A stretch of 64,000 nt of DNA from Pseudoroseomonas cervicalis (GCF_030818485.1 NZ_JAUTAJ010000004.1:248001-312000); one strand, 5' to 3'. Shown: positions 29,595-39,468, counted from the stretch's first letter. Numbers and translations are program-made. Notes: generated by a model from the letters alone, not told the origin.

Positions 29595-30425
29595 ATGCTC
29601 CATATGTCCGACCCGCTCTGGCTCGCGGGCCTCGCCCTCGTCATGGCCGTGACCGGTCTCCTCTCCGGCACCCTGGCCGGGCTGCTCGGCGTTGGCGGCG
29701 GCATCGTCATCGTGCCGGTGCTGTTCAACGTCTTCCCGCTGCTCGGCATTCCGGAGACGGTGCAGATGAAGCTGGCGGTGGGCACCAGCCTCGCCACCAT
29801 CATCCCGACCTCGATCGTCTCGGCGCGCAAGCATCACGCCAAGGGCGCCATCGACACCGGGCTGCTGAAGGCGATCTGGCCGTCCATGATCATCGGCGTC
29901 GCCATCGGCACGGTGGCGGCGATCTGGCTGCATGGCGATGCGCTCTCGGCGGTGTTCGCCACCATCGCGCTGCTGGTGGCGATCAACATGGGCTTCACCG
30001 GCGTCGACTTCAAACTGCGCGACACCACGCCGCGCGGCCCCGGCCTGTGGGGCATTGGCGGCTTCATCGGCACCGTCTCGGCCATGATGGGCATTGGCGG
30101 CGGCACGGTGGGCGTGCCGATCCTGTCGATGTTCGGCACGCCGATCCGCTCGGCCGTCGCCACCTCCTCGGTCTTCGGGCTGATCATCTCGATCCCGGCC
30201 ACGGTGGGCTTCATCTATGGCGGCTGGGGCGCGCAGGACCTGCCGCCCTTCTCGCTGGGCTATGTGAACCTGATCGGCTTCGCGCTGATCGTGCCCAGCT
30301 CGATCCTGGCGACGCCCTGGGGCGTGCATCTGGCGCACACCATCCCGCCGCTGGCGCTGAAGCGCGCCTTCGCCGTGTTCCTGGCGGTCACCGCCATCCG
30401 CATGTTCTACGGGCTGATCTTCTGA
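29595..30425 (+). CDS. TauE/SafE family permease
   Basis: A 276-residue membrane protein with eight predicted helices. Both family repeats are visible: LLSGTLAGLLGVGGGIVIVP and GFIGTVSAMMGIGGGTVGVP. Members export sulfite, sulfoacetate or other small anions, but the substrate here is unknown. It is more canonical than the divergent neighbour. The start is ATG at 29595 or the in-frame ATG at 29604. Two different TauE/SafE genes head to head suggest a shared promoter region of very small size. Confidence 0.88.
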   Translation: MLHMSDPLWLAGLALVMAVTGLLSGTLAGLLGVGGGIVIVPVLFNVFPLLGIPETVQMKLAVGTSLATIIPTSIVSARKHHAKGAIDTGLLKAIWPSMIIGVAIGTVAAIWLHGDALSAVFATIALLVAINMGFTGVDFKLRDTTPRGPGLWGIGGFIGTVSAMMGIGGGTVGVPILSMFGTPIRSAVATSSVFGLIISIPATVGFIYGGWGAQDLPPFSLGYVNLIGFALIVPSSILATPWGVHLAHTIPPLALKRAFAVFLAVTAIRMFYGLIF

Positions 30426-30467
30426 CGCCGAGATGACCGGGCGCGGCCTCCGCCGCCGCGCCCGGCC

Positions 30468-31427
30468 ATGCTACAGCCCTCGCCGGAGCCGAAGCGGGCG
30501 AGGGAGGCGGCGTTGGCGAGTCGGGATGACGGAAGGGCGGAACGCAGGACCCTGATCGTCTCGATCCTGCTGACCATCCTGCTGGCGCTGGCCGGCATCG
30601 CCTGCGGCCTGCTGATCAATTCCAGCTCCATCCTGTTCGACGGCGTCTATTCGCTGGCCGATGCGGCGCTGACGCTGCTGGCGCTCGGCGTCTCCGTGCT
30701 GCTCGACCGCGGCGAGACGCGGCGCTTCCAGTTCGGCTTCTGGCATCTGGAGCCGATGCTGGTGCTGCTGAACTCCACCGTGCTGGCCATGTCCTGCGGC
30801 TATGCGCTGCTCGGCGCGGTGAACGACCTGCTGGGCGCCGGGCGCAGCGTCGCCTTCGGCCCCGGCCTCTGGTACGCCGCCGGCTCCGGCGCCGCCGCCC
30901 TGGCGCTGTTCCTGGTGATGCGCCGCCGCGCCCGCCGGCTCGGCTCCGAGCTGCTGGCGATGGATGCGCGGGGCTGGCTGGTCTCCGGCCTGCTCAGCCT
31001 GGCGCTGGGGGCGGGTTTCCTGGCGGCCGGCGCGCTGCAGGGCACGCGGCACGCGGCTCTGGTGCCCTATCTGGACCCCGCCGTGCTGGCGGCGCTGGGC
31101 CTCATGCTGCTGCCGGTGCCGCTCGGCGCCGCCTGGCGCGCCGGCAAGGAGATCCTGCAGCTGGCTCCGGCCGGGCTGGATGGCGAGGTGCGGGCCCTGG
31201 CCGCCGGCATCGCCGCGCGGCATGGCTTCGAGGCCTACACCACCCATGTCGCCAAGACCGGGCGGGTGCGCTTCGTCGACATCACCTTCCTGGCCGGCCC
31301 GGCGCTGGCGGCGAAGCCGCTGCGGGAATTCGAGGCGATCCGCGCCGAGATCGCCGCGGCGCTGGGGGCGGAGCCGCCCGGCCACTGGCTGAACATCGAC
31401 TTCACCACCGACCGGCGCTGGCTGTAG
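30468..31427 (+). CDS. Cation diffusion facilitator family transporter
   Basis: A 319-residue CDF/ZnT-type protein with about six membrane helices and a C-terminal cytoplasmic domain. Helix 2 holds the FDGVYSLADA motif (metal-site Asp pair). In helix 5 the usual HxxxD is replaced by MDARGWLVSG, so the metal site differs from Zn2+ transporters such as YiiP. The C-terminal part has FEAYTTHVAKTGRVRFVDIT, similar to the dimerisation domain. It may move Mn2+, Fe2+ or another cation, but this is inference. It lies 42 bp after the TauE/SafE gene on the same strand. Confidence 0.82.
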   Translation: MLQPSPEPKRAREAALASRDDGRAERRTLIVSILLTILLALAGIACGLLINSSSILFDGVYSLADAALTLLALGVSVLLDRGETRRFQFGFWHLEPMLVLLNSTVLAMSCGYALLGAVNDLLGAGRSVAFGPGLWYAAGSGAAALALFLVMRRRARRLGSELLAMDARGWLVSGLLSLALGAGFLAAGALQGTRHAALVPYLDPAVLAALGLMLLPVPLGAAWRAGKEILQLAPAGLDGEVRALAAGIAARHGFEAYTTHVAKTGRVRFVDITFLAGPALAAKPLREFEAIRAEIAAALGAEPPGHWLNIDFTTDRRWL

Positions 31428-31433
31428 CGCGCC

Positions 31434-33071
31434 TCAGGCGCCGGCCGGCGGCGCCTTCTCCTTCTCGCCCCAGCTTTCCCAGAATTTGCGGAAGCCTTCC
31501 TGCAGCTCGCTGCCCTCGGGCATGTGCCCGCGCGCGGCGTGGAAGCGGCAGAGATATTCGGTGAAGCCATAGCCGAGGCCATAGGTGGTGCTGCCGGCGA
31601 CGGCGGCGGTGATGGCGCCGCCGGCCAGGCTGCCGAGTCCCGGGATCAGCTTCAGCACCTGCCCCGCCACCATGCGCCCGCCGGCCGAGGTGGCCAGCGC
31701 GCCCGCCAGGCTCGCCGCCATGGCCAGCATGTTCTTCTGGTCCATGGTGACGCCCATCGCCACCGCGATGGCGGCCACCATGCCGACATTCACCGCGAAG
31801 ATGCCGGCGGCATCGGCCACCGGCACCGGCACGGCAGCCGCCGCCGCGGCCGAGGCGGCGGCGCCGGCGGCGAGCTTCAGGGCGCGCCGGCGCTTGCGCT
31901 CCACATCCACCTGCTGGGCGGCGATGAAGGCGGCCTGGCGCGCCTCGGGCAGCAGCGCCTCGGTGACGCGGATCAGCTCGTCCAGGCCGAAGGGCGGGCG
32001 GTCATCCCAGGGCTCGGCCAGCACGCGCACGATCTGCCGCGCCTCCGGGATCTCGGCGCGCACCGTGTCCTGGAAGGCGCGCGGGCCGATCGCCTTGGTC
32101 AGGATCGCCACCGTCGGGATGCCGTGCCGGGCGCAGAGCCTGGCCACCTGGCGCTCGCCCTCCTCGACCCGGGTGCCCGGCTCGCTGATGCACAGCCACA
32201 GGATGTGGATGCGCTGGTCGAACTGGCCGGTGGCGTTGGCGCGCTCGATCTCCGCCTCCAGCGCGGCCAGCGTCGCGTGGTAGGCCTCCATCTCCAGCCC
32301 CTTGGTGTCGCAGAGGCGCACCGGCAGGGCCGGGGGCTCATACCAGGCGATGTCCTGGGTGACGGGGCGGCCCATGCCGGTCAGCGCCACATTGTGGCCG
32401 AACACGGCGTTCACCAGCGTGCTCTTGCCCACCCCGGTCTTGCCGGCCAGCAGGATGTTCACCTTGCCCATGCGCTGCCTCTCCTCCTCCGCCCGCTTCT
32501 GGAAATCGGCGAGCAGCGGGGCGTTGCCGACGAACTGTCCGATGGTGGTGAACAGGTCCTGCACCAGGGGCGTGTCCTTTCGCGTCTTCGCCGTCCATAT
32601 GGGGGCGCGCAGCGGCAGGCGCATCCGCGCGGCGCGCGCCAGCAGCGGCGCGCGCAGCCGGGCGAGGGCCAGGGCCAGCCCGGCCAGGGGCGAAGGCTCG
32701 GCGAGCGATCCGGCCCGTTCCAGCAGCAGCGCCTCCAGCGCCGGCAGGGTGGCGGCGGCGGGCGGGGCGGCGCCGGCCTCGGCCAGGGCGGCGGCGGCGA
32801 GGTCGGCCTGCGCCTCGCCATACAAGGCGGGGGCGTGCTGGCGGGCGGCCTGCGCCACCGCCTCGGCCAGCAGCGGGGCCGGGCAGCCCAGCGGCGGCGG
32901 CGGCGGCCCCGCGGCCGGCAGCCGGCGCAACGCCGCCTCCAGGGGCGCGCGCGCGGCCGGCCTCACCGCCAGGAACAGCCCGGCCAGATCCAGCAGCCAG
33001 TCGGAATGCTCATCCGTAGAGGTGTCGGCGGGCGGGGCGGCGGTCGGGTCCATGCGGGGTCCGGCTTGCAT
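31434..33071 (-). CDS. GTPase with C-terminal DUF697 membrane domain
   Basis: A 545-residue protein. After an Ala/Pro-rich N-terminal region (about 190 residues) comes a dynamin/Era-like G domain: G1 LAGKTGVGKST, a threonine-containing switch region TGMGRPVTQDI, G3 CDTKG and G4 as AILTKAIG (TK without the usual NKxD Asp). The C-terminal part has VPVADAAGIFAVNVGMVAAI and LKLIPGLGSLAGGAITAAVA, hydrophobic segments of the DUF697 type found in YcjF-like and stress GTPases. It probably acts at the inner membrane; the process is unknown. It is divergent from a small membrane protein gene 46 bp away. Confidence 0.82.
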   Translation of the reverse strand: MQAGPRMDPTAAPPADTSTDEHSDWLLDLAGLFLAVRPAARAPLEAALRRLPAAGPPPPPLGCPAPLLAEAVAQAARQHAPALYGEAQADLAAAALAEAGAAPPAAATLPALEALLLERAGSLAEPSPLAGLALALARLRAPLLARAARMRLPLRAPIWTAKTRKDTPLVQDLFTTIGQFVGNAPLLADFQKRAEEERQRMGKVNILLAGKTGVGKSTLVNAVFGHNVALTGMGRPVTQDIAWYEPPALPVRLCDTKGLEMEAYHATLAALEAEIERANATGQFDQRIHILWLCISEPGTRVEEGERQVARLCARHGIPTVAILTKAIGPRAFQDTVRAEIPEARQIVRVLAEPWDDRPPFGLDELIRVTEALLPEARQAAFIAAQQVDVERKRRRALKLAAGAAASAAAAAAVPVPVADAAGIFAVNVGMVAAIAVAMGVTMDQKNMLAMAASLAGALATSAGGRMVAGQVLKLIPGLGSLAGGAITAAVAGSTTYGLGYGFTEYLCRFHAARGHMPEGSELQEGFRKFWESWGEKEKAPPAGA

Positions 33072-33117
33072 CGGGGGCAGAAGCTAACAAACTCCGCAGC
33101 GCGGTCGAGGGAGGCAG

Positions 33118-33888
33118 GTGGGCATGGCGGAAGGGCCGCTGGGGCGCGGGGCGGAGATGGCCGGGCGGCAGCTGGGCGACTGGGCGGCCGATCGCTGGGG
33201 CGCGCCGATCCGCGAGGCCTTCGAGAGCGGCAAGGGCCTGTCCGGCCCGCTGGCCCGCGCCCTGCTGGACGGGGTGGTGGTGGAGCAGGTGGTGGGCGCG
33301 GTCTGGCCCTCCTTCCTGGTGCTGGCGGCGCTGCTCGGCCTGCACGCGCTGGCGGTCTGGCTCGGCGCGCCGGAGCTGGAGCGGGTGATGACCGGCCTCG
33401 TGGTGTGCAGCGCCCTGCTCTGGACCGTCTATGGCGTCGTGGCAGGGCTGCGCGCCGCCATGCCCATGCTGCGGCTGTGGCTGGTGACGCGGCTCTCGCC
33501 GCTGGCCCAGGCGCGGCTGGTGCTGTTCCGGCTGATCCGCGCCGAGCATCGCCGCGCCCGCGCCCTGCTGCCGCAGGACGGGCTGGCCGGCGCCCTGCTG
33601 CGCGCCGCGCTGGCCGAGCTGGAGCGGCGGCTCGACCTCACCCCCGAGCGCGCCGCGCATGCGCTGGCCGAGCATCTGGCGCCGATGCTGCTGACGCATC
33701 TGCTGGGCCGGCTGGGGCTGCTGGTGGCGCCGGTGGCGGGCGCGCTGGTCTATTACCGCTTCGCCATCTATCCGGGGCTGCTGGCCATGGCCGGGGCGGG
33801 GCCCTGGGCGATCGCCCTCTACCCCTTCGCCGCGCTGTCGGACGCGCTGCTCGGCACCGGGCTGCGGGCGGCGCTGCTCGGCCTCTGA
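33118..33888 (+). CDS. Hypothetical membrane protein beside the DUF697 GTPase
   Basis: A 256-residue protein with hydrophobic segments around residues 60-82, 88-110 and 185-245, and a basic helical middle (RLIRAEHRRARALLPQDG). I do not recognise the family. The start is GTG at 33118 or the ATG two codons later, with GGAGGCAG upstream. Its head-to-head position with the GTPase, whose C-terminus is also hydrophobic, suggests the two act together at the membrane. That is only inference. Confidence 0.6.
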   Translation: MGMAEGPLGRGAEMAGRQLGDWAADRWGAPIREAFESGKGLSGPLARALLDGVVVEQVVGAVWPSFLVLAALLGLHALAVWLGAPELERVMTGLVVCSALLWTVYGVVAGLRAAMPMLRLWLVTRLSPLAQARLVLFRLIRAEHRRARALLPQDGLAGALLRAALAELERRLDLTPERAAHALAEHLAPMLLTHLLGRLGLLVAPVAGALVYYRFAIYPGLLAMAGAGPWAIALYPFAALSDALLGTGLRAALLGL

Positions 33889-33934
33889 CGCGGCGGGCCC
33901 GCCGCGCCGGCGACCGCCCTGCCTGTGCCGCGCC

Positions 33935-36481
33935 TCAGGCGGCGTCGCTGCGCGCCTCGCGCATGCGGCGGATGCGCTGCTTCACCGCCTGCAGCAGCAG
34001 CTCGGCCCCGTTGCGGTCCTTGACGATCCACTCATCGGCGACCGGGACCTGTGCCGGCCGGTCGTCGCGGGTGAAGACGATGGCATAGGGGCGCGGCCCG
34101 GCCCCGGCGCGGCCGGACAGGGCCAGGCCGTTGCCGTCGGGCAGGTTCACATCAATGATCAGGATGTCGAAATGCTCCTCGGCCAGCAGGCGCTGCGCCT
34201 CCTCCATGCCATGCGCCGAGCGCAGCACCACCTGCGGCGCCAGCAGCGAGGCCACGACGTGGCAGAGATCGCGGTCGTCATCGACATGCAGGGCGCGCGG
34301 CATCTCGCCCTGGCGCAGCACCGGCACCGGCTGCGGCACGCGCGGCCGCAGCAGCGGCAGGGTGATGGTGAAGACGGTGCCGCCGCCCTCGCGCGCCGCG
34401 AAGCCGATGCTGCCGGCATGGTGCTCGACCAGCGCCTTGGTGATGGCGAGGCCGAGGCCGGTGCCGCCCTTGGCGCGCCGGTCCGAGCCATCGGCCTGGG
34501 CGAAGCGGGAGAAGATGCGGCTGCGGAACTCGGCCGGGATGCCGGGGCCGCGATCGGCCACCGCGATGCGGGCGAGGCCCTCCTCCTCCAGCAGCGACAG
34601 GTGCAGCTCGACGCTCTGCCCGACGGGAGAGAATTTGATGGCGTTCGACATCAGGTTGCAGAGGATCTGCATCAGCCGGTTGGCGTCGCCATGGATCGGC
34701 GCCGGCACCAGGTCGCCATCCAGCTTCAGCTGGATGCCGAAGCTCGCCGCATAGCCCTCATTCGCCTCCAGCGAGCGCTGCAGGATGGTGGTGAGGTTCA
34801 GCTCCGTCCAGTCGAACTGGATGCGCCCGCTCTCGATCTTCTGCAGGTCGAGGATGTCGTTGACCAGCAGCACCAGCCGCTCGCTGTTGCTGAGCGCGAT
34901 GCCGACCAGCCGCGCCGCCGCATCCGGGATGGTGCCGAGCTTGCCGGCGGAGACCAGGCTCAGCGCGCCGCGGATCGAGGTCAGCGGCGTGCGCAGCTCA
35001 TGGCTGACGGTGGAGATGAATTCGTCCTTGGTGCGCTCCGCCTCCTTGCGCTGGGTGATGTCGACCATGCTGCAGAGCAGAGCGATCTGGCCGCGCTCAT
35101 GCACCGGGGTCAGGCTGCATTCGACGGCCACCAGCGTGCCGTCGGCGCGGCGCACCGGCAGCTCCTCCACCCGCGCCGGCAGCGCCGCGCCATCCTCCGC
35201 GGTGGCGGGCGCCTCCAGCTGGCGGGTGATCCAGGCCGGATCGGCCAGCAGCTCGCCCATCGGGCGGCCGCGCAGCTCGGCCTCGGCCAGGCCGAGCAGC
35301 TCCTGCGCCATGCGGTTGCAGGATTGCACCCGGCCCTCGCGGTCGAGGCCGAGAATCGCATAGGGCGAATGGTCGATGATGATACGGCGCTGCTCCGCCT
35401 CCGCCCCTAGCGCCTGCTGCGCGGCCTCGAGCGAGCGGGTGCGCTCGGCCACCTGCTGCTCCAGCCCGCGGCCGAGTGCGGCGAGCCGGCCCAGCATGCG
35501 GTCGAGGTCGCGCACCAGGTCGCCGATCTCGCCATGCCGCACCGCGGGCAGGGCGATGGCGGGCAGCGCCGCCTCGCCCTCGCCGGCGGCGACGCTGCGC
35601 ACCGCCTGGCTGATCTGCGCGATGGGCCGGGTGACGCGCCGCGCCATCCAGCCGCAGAGCAGGATCACCGGCGCCAGGGTCAGCGCCAGCAGCCACAGCG
35701 TGGTGTCGCGCTGCTCGCGCAGCACCGCCTCGCCGCCGCCGGCATCGCTGACCACCTGCACCGCCAGGTCGAGGCCACGGAACGGCCCTTCCTCGGCCAC
35801 CCGCAGGATGTGCTCCTGCCAGATCCTGGGCAGCCCGGCCTCGCCCAGCTGCGCCAGCCGCTGGCCGCCGGCCAGCAGGGTGATGGAGACGCTGCGCGGC
35901 GCCAGCAGCCCGCCACCCAGCAGCGGCTCGGGCAGGATGGCGGCGACCACGGCGCCCTCCACCCGGCCGCTGACCAGGCCGGTGACCGGCGTCACCAGCC
36001 AGAGCACGTCGCTGCCGGGCAGGCGCCGCGCGGTCTGGCCCTGCTCCAGCAGCCCCTCCAGCGCCAGGTGGGGGGGCAGCGGCTCGGGCTCGTCGCGGCT
36101 GGCCGCCAGCCGCGTGCCATCCTGCCCGTACAGGCCGAAGGCCGGGCCGATATGGTGCGCCTGGGCCAGGCTGCGGGTGCTGAGCTGCAGATAGGGGCCG
36201 GCGGCGGCGGCGTCCTGCATGCCGCTCTCCACCAGCGGCTCGCGCGCCACGCTGGAGAACAGCATGGCCAGCTCGGCCAGCTCGGCGCTGAGGCGGCGGG
36301 CGATGCCCGTGGCCTCATTCGCCAGATCGCGCTGCTGCGAGGCCTGCACGGCCATCTTCACATGCATGTAGCCGAGCATGGCCTGCAGCCCGATGCCGAT
36401 GATGGCGATCAGCCCGGCGGCCAGGGCGACCTGGGTGGAGAAGCGGCGGAAGGGCCGGACGCGGCGGTTCCACCAGGTCAC
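33935..36481 (-). CDS. Hybrid sensor histidine kinase with receiver domain
   Basis: An 848-residue protein with these domains in order. TM1 is near residues 18-40, a periplasmic sensor of about 215 residues follows, and TM2 is near 260-280 (LWLLALTLAPVILLCGWM). Then come HAMP, a coiled linker, PAS (about 365-480), HisKA with the phospho-His in FISTVSHELRTPLTSIRG (about 500), and HATPase_c with NLMSNAIKFS, DRGPGIP and GGTGLGLAI. A C-terminal receiver begins RALHVDDDRDLCHV, with the phospho-acceptor Asp in LIIDVNLPDGNGL (about residue 777). No separate response regulator or output domain is nearby, so phosphotransfer must continue elsewhere. The upstream Cache-type gene probably supplies a linked sensor. 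Confidence 0.92.
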   Translation of the reverse strand: MTWWNRRVRPFRRFSTQVALAAGLIAIIGIGLQAMLGYMHVKMAVQASQQRDLANEATGIARRLSAELAELAMLFSSVAREPLVESGMQDAAAAGPYLQLSTRSLAQAHHIGPAFGLYGQDGTRLAASRDEPEPLPPHLALEGLLEQGQTARRLPGSDVLWLVTPVTGLVSGRVEGAVVAAILPEPLLGGGLLAPRSVSITLLAGGQRLAQLGEAGLPRIWQEHILRVAEEGPFRGLDLAVQVVSDAGGGEAVLREQRDTTLWLLALTLAPVILLCGWMARRVTRPIAQISQAVRSVAAGEGEAALPAIALPAVRHGEIGDLVRDLDRMLGRLAALGRGLEQQVAERTRSLEAAQQALGAEAEQRRIIIDHSPYAILGLDREGRVQSCNRMAQELLGLAEAELRGRPMGELLADPAWITRQLEAPATAEDGAALPARVEELPVRRADGTLVAVECSLTPVHERGQIALLCSMVDITQRKEAERTKDEFISTVSHELRTPLTSIRGALSLVSAGKLGTIPDAAARLVGIALSNSERLVLLVNDILDLQKIESGRIQFDWTELNLTTILQRSLEANEGYAASFGIQLKLDGDLVPAPIHGDANRLMQILCNLMSNAIKFSPVGQSVELHLSLLEEEGLARIAVADRGPGIPAEFRSRIFSRFAQADGSDRRAKGGTGLGLAITKALVEHHAGSIGFAAREGGGTVFTITLPLLRPRVPQPVPVLRQGEMPRALHVDDDRDLCHVVASLLAPQVVLRSAHGMEEAQRLLAEEHFDILIIDVNLPDGNGLALSGRAGAGPRPYAIVFTRDDRPAQVPVADEWIVKDRNGAELLLQAVKQRIRRMREARSDAA

Positions 36482-36527
36482 GGCGCTTCCCCCGGCCGGG
36501 TGGCGGAGGCGGGCGGCGTGGGCGGGC

Positions 36528-37097
36528 TCATTCCCCGCCCCCGTAATAGCCGGCCAGGCAGAACAGGTCGGGGGCGAAGCGCAGCACGTAGCTGACCTTC
36601 TCCTCGAAGCGGCCGCTTTCCGGGTTCAGCCAGACATAGCTGACCCAGCCCTCGTCCCGCTCCAGCACCAGCCGGCGCATCTCCAGCGCGAAGGCGAAGC
36701 CATGCGCGTCGCGCAGCGCGCTGGCCTGGCGGCCGACCGTGGCCGGGTTGGCGCCGAAGGCCAGGATCTGCAGGTCCATGGTGGCGCAGGCGATGTAGTT
36801 CTGCCGGTCGCCGAAGCGGCCCTCCGCCCGGGTGAAATCGGCCATCGCCCGCTCCCGGCCGACGGTGCGGTAATGCGCCAGCGCGTCCTGCAGCAGGGCC
36901 TGCACGCGCTGCCGCGCGGCGCGGTCCTGCGGCGAGACGGGCGCCACAGCCGCGCCCTGCGCCGGCCGTTCGGCCGCCGCCGCCTGCGGCAGGGCCAGCG
37001 CCGCCAGCACGGACAGGGCGGGCAGGAGGGCCCGTGGCGCGGCGGGCAGGAGGGACAGGAGGGCGGCGGGCCAGGCGGGGCGGGCGGTGGGGCGCAT
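36528..37097 (-). CDS. Secreted Cache-type domain protein
   Basis: A 189-residue protein with a long signal peptide (to AAAAERPAQG) and a helical start VQALLQDALAHYRTVGRERA. It then has ADFTRAEGRFGDRQNYIACATMDLQILAFG and YVWLNPESGRFEEKVSYVLR near the end. The order 'help-DFt...f.d...Y....d...l.hg.np...G...W.nP.tg..e.K..yv' is that of single Cache/calcium-channel-type extracellular sensor domains. It lies 46 bp upstream of the sensor kinase gene on the same strand. It could bind a ligand in the periplasm and report to that kinase, which is inference from the gene pair. Confidence 0.75.
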   Translation of the reverse strand: MRPTARPAWPAALLSLLPAAPRALLPALSVLAALALPQAAAAERPAQGAAVAPVSPQDRAARQRVQALLQDALAHYRTVGRERAMADFTRAEGRFGDRQNYIACATMDLQILAFGANPATVGRQASALRDAHGFAFALEMRRLVLERDEGWVSYVWLNPESGRFEEKVSYVLRFAPDLFCLAGYYGGGE

Positions 37098-37253
37098 GCG
37101 GTCGACCTGCGGCAGGGGACGAGGCGTCCCGGACCGCGCCAGTCTTGCCGAGGAAAGTGAGCAAGCGGTGAAGCGGCGACGCCCGTCGCTGCATCGCCGC
37201 AACCACCGGGCCGCGCCGCCGCCCGGCCGCCCGGGGCGGCGGCGGCGCGTGGT

Positions 37254-37610
37254 TCAGACCGGGGCGGGCGGGCTGATGGCGGCGTAGGCGCCCAGCACGA
37301 CGATGGCCAGCGCCGCCAGCAGCAGCGGCACCGCCCAGTATTCCATGCGGATGAAGAAGAGGTCGTGCCGCGGCCGCAGCCGGATGCGCTCGCCGGTCTG
37401 CGCGTCGATCAGCTCGCGCCCCGGCGCGCCGTTCAGTTTGCGGCCCGACCACCAGACCAGCCAGGCCGACAGCAGCAGCCCGCCGGCCATGCAGGCCAGG
37501 GTGGCCGTGGTCGAGCGCGGCAGCACCAGATCCTGCACCGCGATCGCGGCGATGCCGCCGAGCAGCACGATGGGCAGCACCAGGATGCCCCAGCCGCGCC
37601 AGATGAGCAT
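37254..37610 (-). CDS. Small hypothetical membrane protein
   Basis: A 118-residue protein with three hydrophobic segments (ILVLPIVLLGGIAAIAVQDL, TLACMAGGLLLSAWLVWWSG, WAVPLLLAALAIVVLGAYAA). A hydrophilic stretch in between contains DAQTGERIRLRPRHDLFFIR. That phrase resembles membrane proteins annotated only as hypothetical. The ATG at 37610 has GAGGAG about 8 bp upstream. Function unknown. Confidence 0.7.
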   Translation of the reverse strand: MLIWRGWGILVLPIVLLGGIAAIAVQDLVLPRSTTATLACMAGGLLLSAWLVWWSGRKLNGAPGRELIDAQTGERIRLRPRHDLFFIRMEYWAVPLLLAALAIVVLGAYAAISPPAPV

Positions 37611-37795
37611 GATCGGTTCTCCTCGAAATCCTTCGCCCTTCCTTCGCGCCGCGCGCCGGGCCGCGTCACGCCCCGCGCCCGACACAAACCGGTGACGCCG
37701 CGCCTGGCGCGATCAAGGGCGTGCGAGGCGCGGGCCCGGGCGGTGGCTTGACCGGGCGGCGCGCCCCTCTAGCCTCCTGCCCGCAACGGAGCGGG

Positions 37796-39286
37796 ATGCG
37801 CGCGATGACACTGGCCATGGGGTGGGAGGAATGGGCGGCGCAGGACGCCACGGCGCTGGCGGAGCGCGTGCGGCGCGGCGAGATCAGCCCGGCCGAGCTG
37901 GCGGCCCAGGCCGCCGCCGGCATCGCCCGCACCGATCCGGCGCTGTCGGCCGTGGTCGAGCTGTTCGAGGATGTGGTGGCCGACCCGCTGGCCGATGGCA
38001 TGGACCCGCAAGGGCCCTTCGCCGGCGTGCCTTATCTGATGAAGGATCTGGGGCCCACCCTGAAGGGAAGGCTGCAGGAGATGGGCTCGCTGCTGATGCG
38101 CGGCAACCGCGCCACGGCGGACAGCTACCTGACGCGGCGGCTGCGCAAGGCGGGGCTCAACATCATCGGCCGCAGCACCACGCCGGAATTCGGCGTCTGC
38201 AGCTCGGCCGAGAACCCGGCCGTCTATGTCACCCGCAACCCCTGGGACACACGCTACACCACCTGCGGCTCCTCGGCCGGCAGCGCGGCGATGGTGGCCG
38301 CCGGCGCGCTGCCGATCTCGCATGCGACGGATGGCGGCGGCTCGATCCGCATCCCCGCCGGCGTCAACGGCATCATCGGGCTGAAGGCCTCGCGCGGCGT
38401 GTTCTCCATCGCGCCCGGCGCCTCCGACCTCACCGGCCTGGTCTCCACCCAGGGCTGCCTGACGCGCAGCGTGCGCGACATGGCGCTGTTCGTCGATTCC
38501 TGCCGTGGTGGCGCGCCGGGCGAGTTCATGCCCTACTGGACCGCGCCCGAGCCCTATACGACGCTGGTCCAGCGCGACCCGGGCCGGCTGCGCATCGCCC
38601 TGTCGCATGAATGGGGCGATTACCGCGCCACGCCGCAGCGGGTCGAGGAGCTGGCGCGCATCGGGCGCTTCCTGGAAGGCCTCGGCCATCATGTCGAATG
38701 GGCGCTGCCCAAGGTCGATTTCCGCGCCGCCTTCGCCGCGCAGACGCTGTGCTATGTCAGCAACTTCACCCAGACCATCAACACCATGCTGGCCCCCCTC
38801 GGCCTGGAGCGGCCGCCGGAGGACAAGGTGGAGCCGATCAATATCCGGCTCTGGGAGGCGGGGCGCGACATCTCCTATGCCGAGCGCTACCGCATGCAGG
38901 CGGCGTTCAACGCGACCGCGCGCGGCTTCGGCGAATTCTTCGAGGCATGGGACATCATCCTGACGCCGATCACCGCGCTGCCGACGCCGCTGATCGGCAC
39001 CACGGAATACCTGACCACCAGCGACAACCCGGATGTCTGGGACTGGTTCGAGAATCTGTGGCGCAATTTCGCCTACACGCCGCTGACCAATCTCTGCGGC
39101 ATCCCCGGCCTGTCGCTGCCGCTCGGCCGGCAGGACAACGGCTTGCCGCTCGGCATCCATTTCCAGGCGCGCCAGGCGAATGACGGGCTGCTGCTGCAGC
39201 TCGCCGCACAGATCGAGCGCGCCATCGAAGGGCGCTGGAATGAGGGAAGCCGCCCGGCCGTGCATGTGACCACGCCGGCCGCCTGA
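37796..39286 (+). CDS. Amidase (amidase-signature family)
   Basis: A 496-residue amidase-signature enzyme, which hydrolyses amide bonds with a Ser-Ser-Lys triad. The Lys is in VPYLMKDLGP, the cis-Ser in the glycine/serine-rich TTCGSSAGSAAMVAAGALP, and the nucleophilic Ser region is ATDGGGSIRIPAGVNGIIGL. The C-terminus NLCGIPGLSLPLG is also typical. The substrate is unknown. The ATG at 37796 has GGAG 4 bp upstream; ATG at 37805 is the alternative. It starts a run of plus-strand catabolic and transport genes that goes on to 52 kb. Confidence 0.92.
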   Translation: MRAMTLAMGWEEWAAQDATALAERVRRGEISPAELAAQAAAGIARTDPALSAVVELFEDVVADPLADGMDPQGPFAGVPYLMKDLGPTLKGRLQEMGSLLMRGNRATADSYLTRRLRKAGLNIIGRSTTPEFGVCSSAENPAVYVTRNPWDTRYTTCGSSAGSAAMVAAGALPISHATDGGGSIRIPAGVNGIIGLKASRGVFSIAPGASDLTGLVSTQGCLTRSVRDMALFVDSCRGGAPGEFMPYWTAPEPYTTLVQRDPGRLRIALSHEWGDYRATPQRVEELARIGRFLEGLGHHVEWALPKVDFRAAFAAQTLCYVSNFTQTINTMLAPLGLERPPEDKVEPINIRLWEAGRDISYAERYRMQAAFNATARGFGEFFEAWDIILTPITALPTPLIGTTEYLTTSDNPDVWDWFENLWRNFAYTPLTNLCGIPGLSLPLGRQDNGLPLGIHFQARQANDGLLLQLAAQIERAIEGRWNEGSRPAVHVTTPAA

Positions 39287-39468
39287 CGGGTGGGGCAGGC
39301 GGTGTCCGGCGCGCCCGCCTGCCCAAGCCTTGCGCAGCCCGGCCAATCCGGTGGCGATCAGCGGGCTGTCGCGGTGTTGCGGCGGCGGATCGGGCCGGCC
39401 CGCCCCCTGGACGGGGGTGACCGCGCCGGGCAGGCTCCCGCCGCTTCAGCTGAGGGACAGGCGGCAAG

